64,000 nt of DNA from Thiobacillus sp. (GTDB taxonomy: Bacteria; Pseudomonadota; Gammaproteobacteria; Burkholderiales; Thiobacillaceae). Below the pieces are notes generated by a model. That model worked only from the letters and a program-made list of their open reading frames with translations, was not told the origin of the DNA and ran no database searches. The position numbers and the translations under genes were made by a program. Position 1 is the stretch's first letter, and each line of letters opens with the position of its first letter. The stretch covers positions 38,318 through 102,317 of the forward strand of contig JAUXRY010000001.1 in the NCBI GenBank assembly GCA_030679915.1. The letters run 5' to 3'. This document shows, in pieces, positions 18,465 through 26,583 of the stretch.

Positions 18465-19619
18465 ATGATTACCCAGTCTTTACTGCAGCGACTCGTAGTG
18501 CTTTCCAGCCTGTTAATGGCGACAGTCGCCTGGGGTGCCAGCGTGCCGCCCCCCCCCGAACTGGTCGCCAAATCGTATGTGTTGATGGATGCCGCCAGCG
18601 GCACTGTTCTGGTTAACCAGCAGGGCGACTTGCGCCTGCCGCCCGCCAGCCTGACCAAGCTGATGACCGCCTACATTGCCACGCTGGAAATAAAACGCGG
18701 CCGACTCAAGGAAACCGATCAGGTCACCATCAGTGAAAAAGCCTGGCGTATGGGCGGCTCGAAGATGTTCGTCGGCGTGGGTAACCAGGTGTCGGTCGAT
18801 GATCTGTTTCACGGCATCATCATCCAGTCAGGCAATGACGCCAGCGTGGCCTTGGCCGAACGCATCGCAGGCGAGGAAGATACCTTTGCCTCGTTGATGA
18901 ACAGCGAAGCCAAACGATTGGGCATGACCAACAGCCATTTCAAGAATGCGACCGGATGGCCCGCGGAAGGCCATTATTCAACCGCGCACGATATGGCAAA
19001 ACTGGCGCGCGCGATTATTTATGAAGACCCGGCGCACTACGCGATTTATGCGCAGAAAGAGTTTTTGTGGAACGGCATCAAGCAGCCTAACCGCAACCTG
19101 TTGCTGTGGCGCGACGATGGTGTCGACGGCCTGAAAACTGGCCACACCGATGAAGCAGGCTATTGTCTGGTGGCGTCTTCCAAGCGGGATGGCCAACGCC
19201 TGATTGCCGCCGTGTTTGGCGCCGACAGCGAAGCCGCACGCGCGGCTGAAACCGCCAAACTGCTGGGCTATGGATTCAACTTCTTCGAAAGCAAGACCTT
19301 CCATAAAAAAGGCACCGTATTGGCCAACGCGCAGATATGGAAAGGGGCGGCCCGCACGATCAAAGTCGGGCTGACAAGCGACCTCGCAACCAGCATGCCG
19401 CGCGGTGAAACCGCCACGCTGAGTACGCAGATCTTGCTGACCCCCCGGTTGATCGCACCGGTGAAACCCGGCGAGGTGGTGGGGATAATTGAGATCCGCC
19501 AGGGCGACAAAGTGCTGTCGAAGACCAACGTGGTGGCGCTGGAAGCCGTTGAAGCCGGTGGTTTCTTCCGCCGTTCCTGGGACAGCATCGTGTTGTTCTT
19601 CAAGGGGCTGTTCAGCTAA
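18465..19619 (+). CDS. dacC: D-alanyl-D-alanine carboxypeptidase (PBP5/6 type)
   Basis: The enzyme trims the terminal D-Ala from peptidoglycan pentapeptides in the periplasm. An ATG at 18465 gives a clean signal peptide (about residues 1-25). The three catalytic motifs are SxxK (SLTK, about residue 62), SGN (about 121) and KTG (KTGHTDEAGYC, about 220). A C-terminal beta domain and an amphipathic membrane-binding end (FFRRSWDSIVLFFKGLFS) follow, as in PBP5/6. An intrinsic terminator is directly downstream. The paralog-level name (dacA, dacC or dacD) is not certain. Confidence 0.95.
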   Translation: MITQSLLQRLVVLSSLLMATVAWGASVPPPPELVAKSYVLMDAASGTVLVNQQGDLRLPPASLTKLMTAYIATLEIKRGRLKETDQVTISEKAWRMGGSKMFVGVGNQVSVDDLFHGIIIQSGNDASVALAERIAGEEDTFASLMNSEAKRLGMTNSHFKNATGWPAEGHYSTAHDMAKLARAIIYEDPAHYAIYAQKEFLWNGIKQPNRNLLLWRDDGVDGLKTGHTDEAGYCLVASSKRDGQRLIAAVFGADSEAARAAETAKLLGYGFNFFESKTFHKKGTVLANAQIWKGAARTIKVGLTSDLATSMPRGETATLSTQILLTPRLIAPVKPGEVVGIIEIRQGDKVLSKTNVVALEAVEAGGFFRRSWDSIVLFFKGLFS

Positions 19620-19655
19620 AACGCACTGGAAACCGACATCGAAGGCGGCACCCGG

Positions 19656-19675
19656 AAGCGGAGGCCGCTTTTTTT
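19656..19675 (+). terminator. Intrinsic terminator after the carboxypeptidase gene
   Basis: A six-base stem (AAGCGG / CCGCTT) with a three-base loop is followed by an uninterrupted T run, 37 bases after the stop codon. Confidence 0.8.
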
Positions 19676-19702
19676 GACTGGCCAGAACGCTAAAAGCATC
19701 CC

Positions 19703-19728
19703 GCTTAGCCCGCTGCGGCGGGCTAAGC
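19703..19728. repeat. Perfect inverted repeat between dacC and hupB
   Basis: Ten-base arms (GCTTAGCCCG / CGGGCTAAGC) flank a six-base loop. There is no T run on either side, so its role is unknown; it may be a second stem after the terminator or a protein-binding palindrome. The rest of 19729-19907 shows nothing I recognise. Confidence 0.65.
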
Positions 19729-19907
19729 GCTGATTTGGCTCAGAGTCCGGGATTAACCCTCGGAACCCCATGGGGCGCATGTGGTAAACGTATTTACCCC
19801 GTCTAAGCCTCTGTTTATGCGGCGAAACGGTATTTTTCCCTTCGCCCAAAACCCACCTGATTCGGGCTTGCTCCGAGGCTTTTCCTGAAAGTCTGTGAAT
19901 TTAAGTA

Positions 19908-19955
19908 TTGCCAGCAAGCCATGTATTCAGAATAATCCGTAGTGGACTTGTCCAC
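19908..19955 (+). promoter_or_regulatory. Candidate sigma-70 promoter and palindrome upstream of hupB
   Basis: TTGCCA at 19908 and AATAAT at 19931 are spaced by 17 bases, close to the sigma-70 consensus. The predicted transcription start is about 19943. It falls inside a perfect palindrome GTGGAC-TT-GTCCAC (19942-19955), which could be an operator or a 5' leader hairpin. The assignment rests on sequence pattern alone. Confidence 0.5.
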
Positions 19956-19978
19956 ATTGACCCATGGAGATTCAAAAT

Positions 19979-20263
19979 ATGAACAGAAAAGAACTCATCG
20001 ACGCACTGGCTGCCAAGACCGATTCCACCAAGGCAGATGCCGAGCGTTCAGTTGCAGCTTTGATCGACATCATCTCGGGCACCCTTAAAAAAGGTGACTC
20101 CCTCACGCTGGTTGGCTTTGGTACGTTTGAAGTGCGCAAGCGCGCTGCGCGTATCGGTCGTAACCCCAAGACCGGCGAAGAGTTGAAGATCAAGGCTGCC
20201 AAGGTTCCGGCATTCAAGGCTGGTGCAACGCTGAAGGCCGTTGTAAACGGCGTCAAGAAGTAA
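19979..20263 (+). CDS. hupB: DNA-binding protein HU
   Basis: HU is a small nucleoid protein that bends and wraps DNA. The 94-residue product from ATG 19979 (MNRKELIDALAAK) has the full HU/IHF fold and the signature GFGTFEVRKRAARIGRNPKT (about residues 46-65). The DNA-intercalating Pro is in the RNP segment. ATG 19979 was chosen over one 15 bases upstream, because HU proteins start with M(N)K/R-x-E-L. Confidence 0.96.
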   Translation: MNRKELIDALAAKTDSTKADAERSVAALIDIISGTLKKGDSLTLVGFGTFEVRKRAARIGRNPKTGEELKIKAAKVPAFKAGATLKAVVNGVKK

Positions 20264-20274
20264 GCTTGTATTGA

Positions 20275-20328
20275 TCTTTCCGTCATAGCGGAAAGACCAG
20301 ATGGATCACTGCCTGTTCATGGCAGTGA
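20275..20328 (+). terminator. Tandem hairpins after hupB
   Basis: Two stems follow the hupB stop: TCTTTCCG / CGGAAAGA (20275-20296) and TCACTGCC / GGCAGTGA (20306-20328). Neither has a clear T run, so termination may be weak or Rho-dependent, or the stems may protect the message. The remaining stretch 20329-20697 contains no gene or other signal I can support. Confidence 0.5.
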
Positions 20329-20697
20329 CCATCGCCCCCCTTCAATAGCGTCCGGCTTTTGAAAAAATGCGAAGTTCATCCTGTCCGTTATCGCGCGGGC
20401 ACTCTCGTACGATCACCCCCGCAACCCCCGTTATTTAGTCAGTTTTCCCTGCAGAGAAAATTCAGCGTTTACGTGCTGTTAATTGGATTCGCAATTTAAT
20501 GCACTGAATAGCTGACACATTTATCAGCGCATACCTACAGCTTTCTGTTGCGTACGCCTATAGGCCCCTGCACTGCGTTCGGGAAAATCATCCCCACAGA
20601 CTTGCTCATCATGCCGCCCAAGATCGGCGTGGCCGGCGTCAAGGTCCACAGTCTGTATTAACCCATGTTCAACTGTATCCACTCAAGGAGTAACGTC

Positions 20698-21291
20698 ATG
20701 AAATCTTTCATCTCGGGTTTGGGGCTGCTTGCAGTCACTGTGAGTCCACTCGCTGCACACGCTGAAATTCTTCAATTCAATGCGCTGTTAAACAGCGGCA
20801 ACTCAGTGCCCGCACTGGCAAATCCCAATGCGGCAGCCAGCGGCCTGTCCACCCTGTTTTATGACACCCTGACGAATACGTATGACTTCACCCTGTCCGC
20901 GTTCTCCCTGAGCGGCCCCGTTACGGGTGCGCATATCCACGGCCCCGCAACGAACATGCAATCCGCAAATGTGCTTGTGGATATCAATATGACACCGTTT
21001 GAGAAATTCAATAGCGGCAGCACCCTTTTGCTTGGCGGTAACGATATCGCCAGCTTTGGTTTTGTGGCCTCGGCCAATGGCCATCCGGGACAATCGTTTC
21101 TGAATGCGCTTAACTCCGGTCTGACCTATGTCAATATCCACACAGCGATGTACCCTGGCGGAGAAATTCGCGGCCAGCTGTGGCCTACTGCTGTGGCGGC
21201 GGTCCCAGAGGCACAGACCTACGGCATGATGCTGGCAGGACTAGGGTTGGTTGGCTTGGTGGCCGGTCGCCGGCGCGTTCAGTCGAGCTGA
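20698..21291 (+). CDS. CHRD-domain protein with PEP-CTERM sorting signal
   Basis: The 197-residue protein starts at ATG 20698 behind an AAGGAG site, with a signal peptide to about residue 22 (AHA). The CHRD domain (about 24-160) is marked by GAHIHGP and NIHTAMYPGGEIRGQL. A PEP-CTERM tail follows: VPEAQTYGMMLAGLGLVG, then an Arg cluster. Such proteins are handled by an exosortase (EpsH/XrtA), and none is encoded in this window, so the partner must lie elsewhere. CHRD domains occur in secreted proteins; the function here is unknown. Confidence 0.9.
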   Translation: MKSFISGLGLLAVTVSPLAAHAEILQFNALLNSGNSVPALANPNAAASGLSTLFYDTLTNTYDFTLSAFSLSGPVTGAHIHGPATNMQSANVLVDINMTPFEKFNSGSTLLLGGNDIASFGFVASANGHPGQSFLNALNSGLTYVNIHTAMYPGGEIRGQLWPTAVAAVPEAQTYGMMLAGLGLVGLVAGRRRVQSS

Positions 21292-21299
21292 CAGGCTTG

Positions 21300-21349
21300 A
21301 TTCCCCACGTAACAAGGGCCGCAATTGCGGCCCTTGTTACGTGGGGAAT
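21300..21349. terminator. 50-base perfect palindrome, likely bidirectional terminator
   Basis: Positions 21300-21349 form one continuous perfect palindrome, centred on AATT with 25 bases per arm. It lies eight bases after the CHRD gene stop and eight bases before the end of the convergent E2-E3 gene. Position and symmetry fit a bidirectional transcription stop, although T/A runs are only short. The arms are much longer than usual for a terminator. Confidence 0.75.
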
Positions 21350-21357
21350 ACGAAGGC

Positions 21358-24300
21358 TTACTTCTTCGCTGTCCGTCGCAGCCGATTCAACAACCGCCGC
21401 GCCAATTCACCGAATAACTCGGTTTGCGTGGGGTGCGGGAAGATGGCCCTGGCCACTTGTGTGAGCGTCATCTCGCCAGCCACCATCATCACGCCGATAC
21501 CGATCAGGGTGTCGGTGTGGTCAGCAAGGTAATGCACGCCGATGATGCGGCCGGTGGCCTTGTCAGCCACCAGTTTGATCATGCCTTCGGTTTCGCCGGT
21601 GATCATCGCCTTGGCGTCGATGCTCATCGGCATCTTGGCTTCCACCGCGTCGATTCCCTTGGCCTTGGCCTGCGCCACACTCAATCCGACGAAGCCGGCT
21701 TGAGGACGCGAGAAAGTGACGCCGCAGTCCTTGTCCTGGTCGTATTCGCTGGCGTGCCCCAACAGGTTGTCGGCGGCGACACGGCCCTGGGTGGCGGCGG
21801 TGTGGGCCAGCATGTAGCCGCCGATCACGTCGCCTACCGCATAGATGTGCGGCACGCTGGTCTGGCAGCGGGTGTTGACCTTGATTGCGGCACCGTCGAG
21901 TTCGACGTTGAGCTTGTCCAGCCCCAGCCTGCTGGTGTCTGGGCGCTTGCCAGCGGCGACCAGAATGATGTCGCAGGCAAACGTGGACTCGGTGCCTTCC
22001 CTGTCGGCGTAACGGATTTTCATTGCACCGGGTTTGCCACTGACTTCATTGATGGCCGCGCTGGTGACGACGGTGATTTCCTTTTCGAGCGAAGCGATCA
22101 GGGTCTTTGCAATTTCGTCTTCGATTTCGGCGAGGATGCGGTCGTTGCGTTCCAGCATCAGGACTTCGGTGCCGAAGTCGCGGAAGATCTGCGCCATTTC
22201 GACACCGATCACGCCACCGCCGACGATGCCGAGTTTCTTCGGCGGGTTGGCGAGGTTCCAGATGGTGTCGGAAGTGACCACACCACCGGTTGCCAGGTTT
22301 TCACGCGCGCCAGGAATCGGCGGCACGAACGCGGGCGCGCCGGTCGCGATGACTGCCGCACCAAACGTAAGCTGATACGGCTCGCCTTCGACCGGGGTGA
22401 TTTTTAGCGTGTGGGCATCGACGAATTCGCCATAGCCTTCGCGCACGTCGATCTTCATGCCCTTGTCGGCCTTGAGTGCCATTTCGCCACGGCTACTCTG
22501 CACCCAGCGACGATGTTTCTCGGCTTGTGCCCAGTTGAGCTTGGGTGAATTGGTGCCGTCGACGCCCATTTCGGCGTCGTGCGGACGGTTGCGGATGACG
22601 TCCGCCGCAGCACGCCAGGCCTTGGACGGGATGCAGCCGCGCCACAGGCATTCGCCGCCGGGGAAGGGCTCGTTGTTGACCATCATGACCTTGATGCCAT
22701 GGTCGGCCAGATCTCGCGCACAGTCTTCGCCGCCGGGGCCGCCGCCAACGATGACGACAGGGAAGTCCCAGTTACCCTCGGGGATGGGTGACACTGCTGG
22801 TGCACTGGTGGTGGCAGTTGCTGCAACGGATGCGTCCGCTGCGCCACCTTCAGCATTTAGCCAGGCCTCGGGCGCTTCAATGGTCTGCTTCAGCGCGACC
22901 AGATACAGCGCGACATCGGCGCCATTGAGCACGCGGTGATCACCGGTGATGGTGAACGGCGTACCCTGCGGGCCATTGGCCGAAATGGCCAGGATCGCGG
23001 AGATGCCGGGGGTGGGGATCGCAGTGAAGTGCGACACGCCCAGCATGCCCATGTTGGAAATGGTAAAGGTGGGATTGGCGTATTCGGACGGGGCCAGCTT
23101 GCGCACCCGGGCGCGTTCAACCAGTCCGGTCCAGTCGCTTTGCAGTGCATCCAGCGGGCGTTTTTCAATGCCATGCAGGATCGGTACCACCAGCCCGCCG
23201 TCGTTCGACATCACCGCCACGCCGAAATCATGGTTGGCACGCTCGACCAGCTTGTCGACCGGTTGGTAGGCCCAGTTCATGCGCGGGAATTTTGCCATCG
23301 CCACCGAACAGGCCTTGGCAATGGCCACGGTTACCGAAACCTTCTTCGCCTTGGCGGCGGCGGTCAGCGTGGCAGTGTTGATGTTCACCGTGACGTTGAA
23401 GGTTGGCAGCGTGAGCGAAGCGGTCATGGCGTGGCTCACGGCCTTTTCCATCGACGACATCGCGCGGCCCTGACCCGGCACATCAACCTGCGGCAGCGAA
23501 TGCGCGACCTGCTGCATTGATGGCCGCGCACGTGCCACGTCGGCGGCAACAATCACGCCTGACGGCCCGGTACCGGCCAGCCCGACGAGGTTCACACCCA
23601 GCTGCGCAGCGACCTTGCGCGCATAGGGGCTGGCCTGGCGGCCTTGCGGGCGCGGCACGGGCGGCATGTTGCCCGTGGCGGAGATTTGCGAGGGGCTGGC
23701 CTTGGGCGTGGGGATGTGTGCGGGCCGGTCGGCTGCGTGCGGCGCAACCTTGTGGGTGTCGCTGACCTTGTGATCGGCCCCCAGCGTCACGCCGGTGTCG
23801 TTGACTTTGGAAGCGTCATTGACGATGAAACCCATCGGGTGACCGACTTCGACCACGCTGCCGACGTCGGCAATCGGGCCAGAGAGCCACCCTTCCTGGA
23901 ACACTTCGACATCCATGATGGCCTTGTCGGTTTCCACCGTGGCGACGATGTCGCCGCGCTTGATGACGTCGCCGGGCTGCTTTTCCCAGGTCACCACCAC
24001 GCCTTCGTGCATGGTGTCGGACAGCTGCGGCATCACGATCGGCGTGCCGGCGTGATGCGGAATCATTTCGGTTTGCGCCTGCTCGGAAACCACTTCTCCG
24101 GCTGCAATGGCGACATCGCCTGCAGTATCGGTGATGTAGCCGAGCGCGCCGCTGACGGGAACGGTGGCGCCGATTTCGGCAAGCGGCCCGGCCAGATAGC
24201 CGGCCTTGAAGACTTCGACGTCCATGATGGCCTTGTCGGTCTCAACAGTGGCGACGATATCGCCGCGCTCGACTTTGTCACCGGCCTGTTTTTCCCAGGT

Positions 24301-24366
24301 GACAAGCACGCCCTCGGTCATGGTGTCCGAGAGCTGCGGCATGGTGATGGCGTAATGGTTTGACAT
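21358..24366 (-). CDS. Dihydrolipoyl acyltransferase-dihydrolipoyl dehydrogenase fusion (E2-E3)
   Basis: This 1002-residue polypeptide joins two components of a 2-oxoacid dehydrogenase complex. Two lipoyl domains come first, with swinging-arm lysines at Lys45 and Lys148 in ETDKAIMDV motifs. A peripheral-subunit-binding domain (about 225-265, ASPYARKVAAQLGV) and the E2 catalytic domain (about 295-530) follow. The E3 flavoprotein (about 545-1000) has GGGPGGE and the redox disulfide motif GGECLWRGCIPSK. The E2 DHRxxDG motif reads DHRVLNG, with Asn in place of Asp. Similar substitutions occur in cyanobacterial/plastid E2, which this also resembles in the following GAD segment. E1 beta and E1 alpha lie just upstream in the same orientation, so the substrate is probably pyruvate, although acetoin or branched acids are not excluded. 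Confidence 0.93.
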   Translation of the reverse strand: MSNHYAITMPQLSDTMTEGVLVTWEKQAGDKVERGDIVATVETDKAIMDVEVFKAGYLAGPLAEIGATVPVSGALGYITDTAGDVAIAAGEVVSEQAQTEMIPHHAGTPIVMPQLSDTMHEGVVVTWEKQPGDVIKRGDIVATVETDKAIMDVEVFQEGWLSGPIADVGSVVEVGHPMGFIVNDASKVNDTGVTLGADHKVSDTHKVAPHAADRPAHIPTPKASPSQISATGNMPPVPRPQGRQASPYARKVAAQLGVNLVGLAGTGPSGVIVAADVARARPSMQQVAHSLPQVDVPGQGRAMSSMEKAVSHAMTASLTLPTFNVTVNINTATLTAAAKAKKVSVTVAIAKACSVAMAKFPRMNWAYQPVDKLVERANHDFGVAVMSNDGGLVVPILHGIEKRPLDALQSDWTGLVERARVRKLAPSEYANPTFTISNMGMLGVSHFTAIPTPGISAILAISANGPQGTPFTITGDHRVLNGADVALYLVALKQTIEAPEAWLNAEGGAADASVAATATTSAPAVSPIPEGNWDFPVVIVGGGPGGEDCARDLADHGIKVMMVNNEPFPGGECLWRGCIPSKAWRAAADVIRNRPHDAEMGVDGTNSPKLNWAQAEKHRRWVQSSRGEMALKADKGMKIDVREGYGEFVDAHTLKITPVEGEPYQLTFGAAVIATGAPAFVPPIPGARENLATGGVVTSDTIWNLANPPKKLGIVGGGVIGVEMAQIFRDFGTEVLMLERNDRILAEIEDEIAKTLIASLEKEITVVTSAAINEVSGKPGAMKIRYADREGTESTFACDIILVAAGKRPDTSRLGLDKLNVELDGAAIKVNTRCQTSVPHIYAVGDVIGGYMLAHTAATQGRVAADNLLGHASEYDQDKDCGVTFSRPQAGFVGLSVAQAKAKGIDAVEAKMPMSIDAKAMITGETEGMIKLVADKATGRIIGVHYLADHTDTLIGIGVMMVAGEMTLTQVARAIFPHPTQTELFGELARRLLNRLRRTAKK

Positions 24367-24443
24367 GCGTGTGACCCGTGTGGCGTTAGAGGCGGGAGGC
24401 GACAGGGGTGAGGCGCAGCAGCGCTTGACCCCTCATCTCTTGC

Positions 24444-25427
24444 TTAAGCCTTGCCAAAAAGTTTGAGAACGGCTTTGACCACATCTTCGTGATCGGGAAT
24501 CGCCGCTTTTTCCAGCGTGTGGTTGTAGGGCTGCGGCACCAATGCGGAGTGCACGCGGACCGGGGCAGCATCCAGTTCAAAGAAGCATTCTTCGTTGATG
24601 ATGGCGATGACTTCGGAGCCCACGCCAACCGGCGCTTCGTCTTCTTCGGCGATGACCACGCGATGGGTCTTGCTGACCGACTGCTTGATGCCGGCGCGAT
24701 CCAGCGGCGACAGCGAATACAGGTCGACGACTTCAGCTGAAATGTTGTATTGCTTGTCGAGAATTTCAGCCGCCTTCAAACACCAGTGCGCCGAGATGTT
24801 GTAGCCGAACAAGGTGACGTCGGTGCCGGAACGGGCAATTTCCGACCCTTCCAACGGCATGAAATATTCCGCATCCGGGACTTCGCCCTTCATGTTGTAC
24901 ATGAGTTCGTGTTCGTTGATGAACACCGGGTCGTCACAACGGATAGCCGACTTCAGCAGACCATAGGCCTGCTTGGGGTTGGACGGCGTGACCACGCGCA
25001 GGCCGGCAATACCCATGAAGACTTTTTCCATCCGCGCCGAGTGCTGCGCGCCGAGTTGGTGCGCAGCACCACCAGCCGAGCGGAATACGCAAGGGGCTTG
25101 CAGCTGGCCGCCGGACATGTAGCGAATCTTGGCCGCGGAGTTGAACATCTGGTCCATCGCCAGCCAGGCAAAGTTCACCGACATGATTTCGATGATGGGG
25201 CGGATACCGAGGAAGGAAGCACCGATGCCGAGGCCGGTAAAGCCGCCTTCGGAGATCGGCGTATCCATCACGCGCAATGGGCCATATTTTTCGTACAGGC
25301 CTTTGGTGGCCTTGTAGGTGCCACCGGCCACGCCGATGTCTTCGCCCATACAAATGACCAGAGGGTCACGTGCCATTTCTTCGTCGTGGGCGCGTTGAAT
25401 CGCTTCCCATAGCATGATTTGAGCCAT
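24444..25427 (-). CDS. pdhB: 2-oxoacid (probably pyruvate) dehydrogenase E1 component, beta subunit
   Basis: This is the beta half of a heterotetrameric thiamine-diphosphate E1. The 327 residues start AQIMLWEAIQRAHDEEM and have the ThDP-proximal GEDIGVAGGTYKATKGL. They continue with PISEGGFTGLGIGA and the C-terminal transketolase domain (VVIAEEDEAPVGVGSEV). It lies between E1 alpha (41 bases upstream) and the E2-E3 fusion (77 bases downstream). The gene symbol assumes pyruvate as substrate. Confidence 0.94.
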   Translation of the reverse strand: MAQIMLWEAIQRAHDEEMARDPLVICMGEDIGVAGGTYKATKGLYEKYGPLRVMDTPISEGGFTGLGIGASFLGIRPIIEIMSVNFAWLAMDQMFNSAAKIRYMSGGQLQAPCVFRSAGGAAHQLGAQHSARMEKVFMGIAGLRVVTPSNPKQAYGLLKSAIRCDDPVFINEHELMYNMKGEVPDAEYFMPLEGSEIARSGTDVTLFGYNISAHWCLKAAEILDKQYNISAEVVDLYSLSPLDRAGIKQSVSKTHRVVIAEEDEAPVGVGSEVIAIINEECFFELDAAPVRVHSALVPQPYNHTLEKAAIPDHEDVVKAVLKLFGKA

Positions 25428-25468
25428 AGTTATTTCCTTTATTTCAGTGTCGCGTAAGCGCCACGGCC

Positions 25469-26470
25469 TTAAGCAGCGTTGCCGGTGAGCCAGGGTTTCT
25501 GGCTTTCACGGTCGGCAAAAACGTATTTTTCGAGATCTTCAACACGCGGTTCGGGAGATTCTTCAGCGAACTTGATCACTTCGTTTTCGATGTAGGCATC
25601 CGTTTCTTTTTCGATCGCCTCGTAGTCGGCCATGGTCATTTCCTTGGCTTCGATCAGGCGGTCACGCAGGATGAAAAGCGGGTCGCGCTGCTTCCACAGC
25701 TCTTCTTCTTCACGCGTACGGTAGCCGCGCGAGTCCGACATGGAGTGGCCGCGATAGCGGTAGGTCATCAGTTCGAGGAAGAAGGGGCCTTTGCCCGATC
25801 GCACGTGGTCAACCGCCTGGCGTGCGTGTTCGTAGACCACTTCGATATCCTGACCGTCGCACTCAGAGGCTTCGATGTTGTAGGCCGCGACGCGTTTGTG
25901 CTGGTGAACCACAGCGGTGGAACGCTCGATCGAGGTGCCAATACCGTAGCGGTTGTTTTCGCAGACGAACAGCACCGGCAGGTTCCACAGCGCGGCCATG
26001 TTCAGGGTTTCGTGAAACACGCCCTGGTTGTTGGCAGCGTCACCGAGGAAACAGATGGCGATTTCGTCGCCGCCCTTGAGCTGGATCGCCTTGGCGATGC
26101 CGGCAGCCAGCGGGAACGGTCCGCCGACCAGCGCGTAGCCGCCCATGAAGCGGTTCGCCGCGTCGAAGATGTGCATGGAGCCGCCGCGTCCTTTGGACGA
26201 ACCGGTCTCCTTGCCATACAGCTCGGCCATCACTTCTTTGGGGTCGGAGCCGCACTTGATCGCGTGGACGTGGTCGCGATAACCCGTGATCACGTAATCG
26301 TGACCGGGTCGCGCCGCTTCCATCACGCCGTTACAGCAGGCTTCCTGGCCGGGGTAGAGGTGGAGGAAGCCACCGATCTTGCGTTCGATGTAGGCCTGGT
26401 AGCAGCGCTCTTCAAAACGGCGATGCAACACCATTTCGCGTAGAACGCGTTTCTTGTCTTCAATCTTCAT
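25469..26470 (-). CDS. pdhA: 2-oxoacid (probably pyruvate) dehydrogenase E1 component, alpha subunit
   Basis: This subunit carries the ThDP-binding motif, here GDAANNQG...NN (about residues 163-192) rather than the usual GDG start. The phosphorylation-loop region is TYRYRGHSMSDSRGYRT. Its 333 residues match the short alpha subunits of Gram-positive bacteria, cyanobacteria and plastids. It is not like the roughly 890-residue AceE that most beta- and gammaproteobacteria use. It is the first gene of the three-gene operon and diverges from the aminopeptidase gene. Confidence 0.94.
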   Translation of the reverse strand: MKIEDKKRVLREMVLHRRFEERCYQAYIERKIGGFLHLYPGQEACCNGVMEAARPGHDYVITGYRDHVHAIKCGSDPKEVMAELYGKETGSSKGRGGSMHIFDAANRFMGGYALVGGPFPLAAGIAKAIQLKGGDEIAICFLGDAANNQGVFHETLNMAALWNLPVLFVCENNRYGIGTSIERSTAVVHQHKRVAAYNIEASECDGQDIEVVYEHARQAVDHVRSGKGPFFLELMTYRYRGHSMSDSRGYRTREEEELWKQRDPLFILRDRLIEAKEMTMADYEAIEKETDAYIENEVIKFAEESPEPRVEDLEKYVFADRESQKPWLTGNAA

Positions 26471-26583
26471 TCGGTTACCCTTGTGGGATGGGGTCGGAAA
26501 AATGCGGTGGAACTACAAAACCCCGCAATTATCCGGGAAACCCCGCCAAGCATCAAGAAAAACGCCACCCTCAAGGACCCCCC

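Noticed and set aside
21424..22407. 327-codon plus-strand frame over the E3 domain
   Set aside because: Antisense shadow; no ribosome-binding site or known domain.
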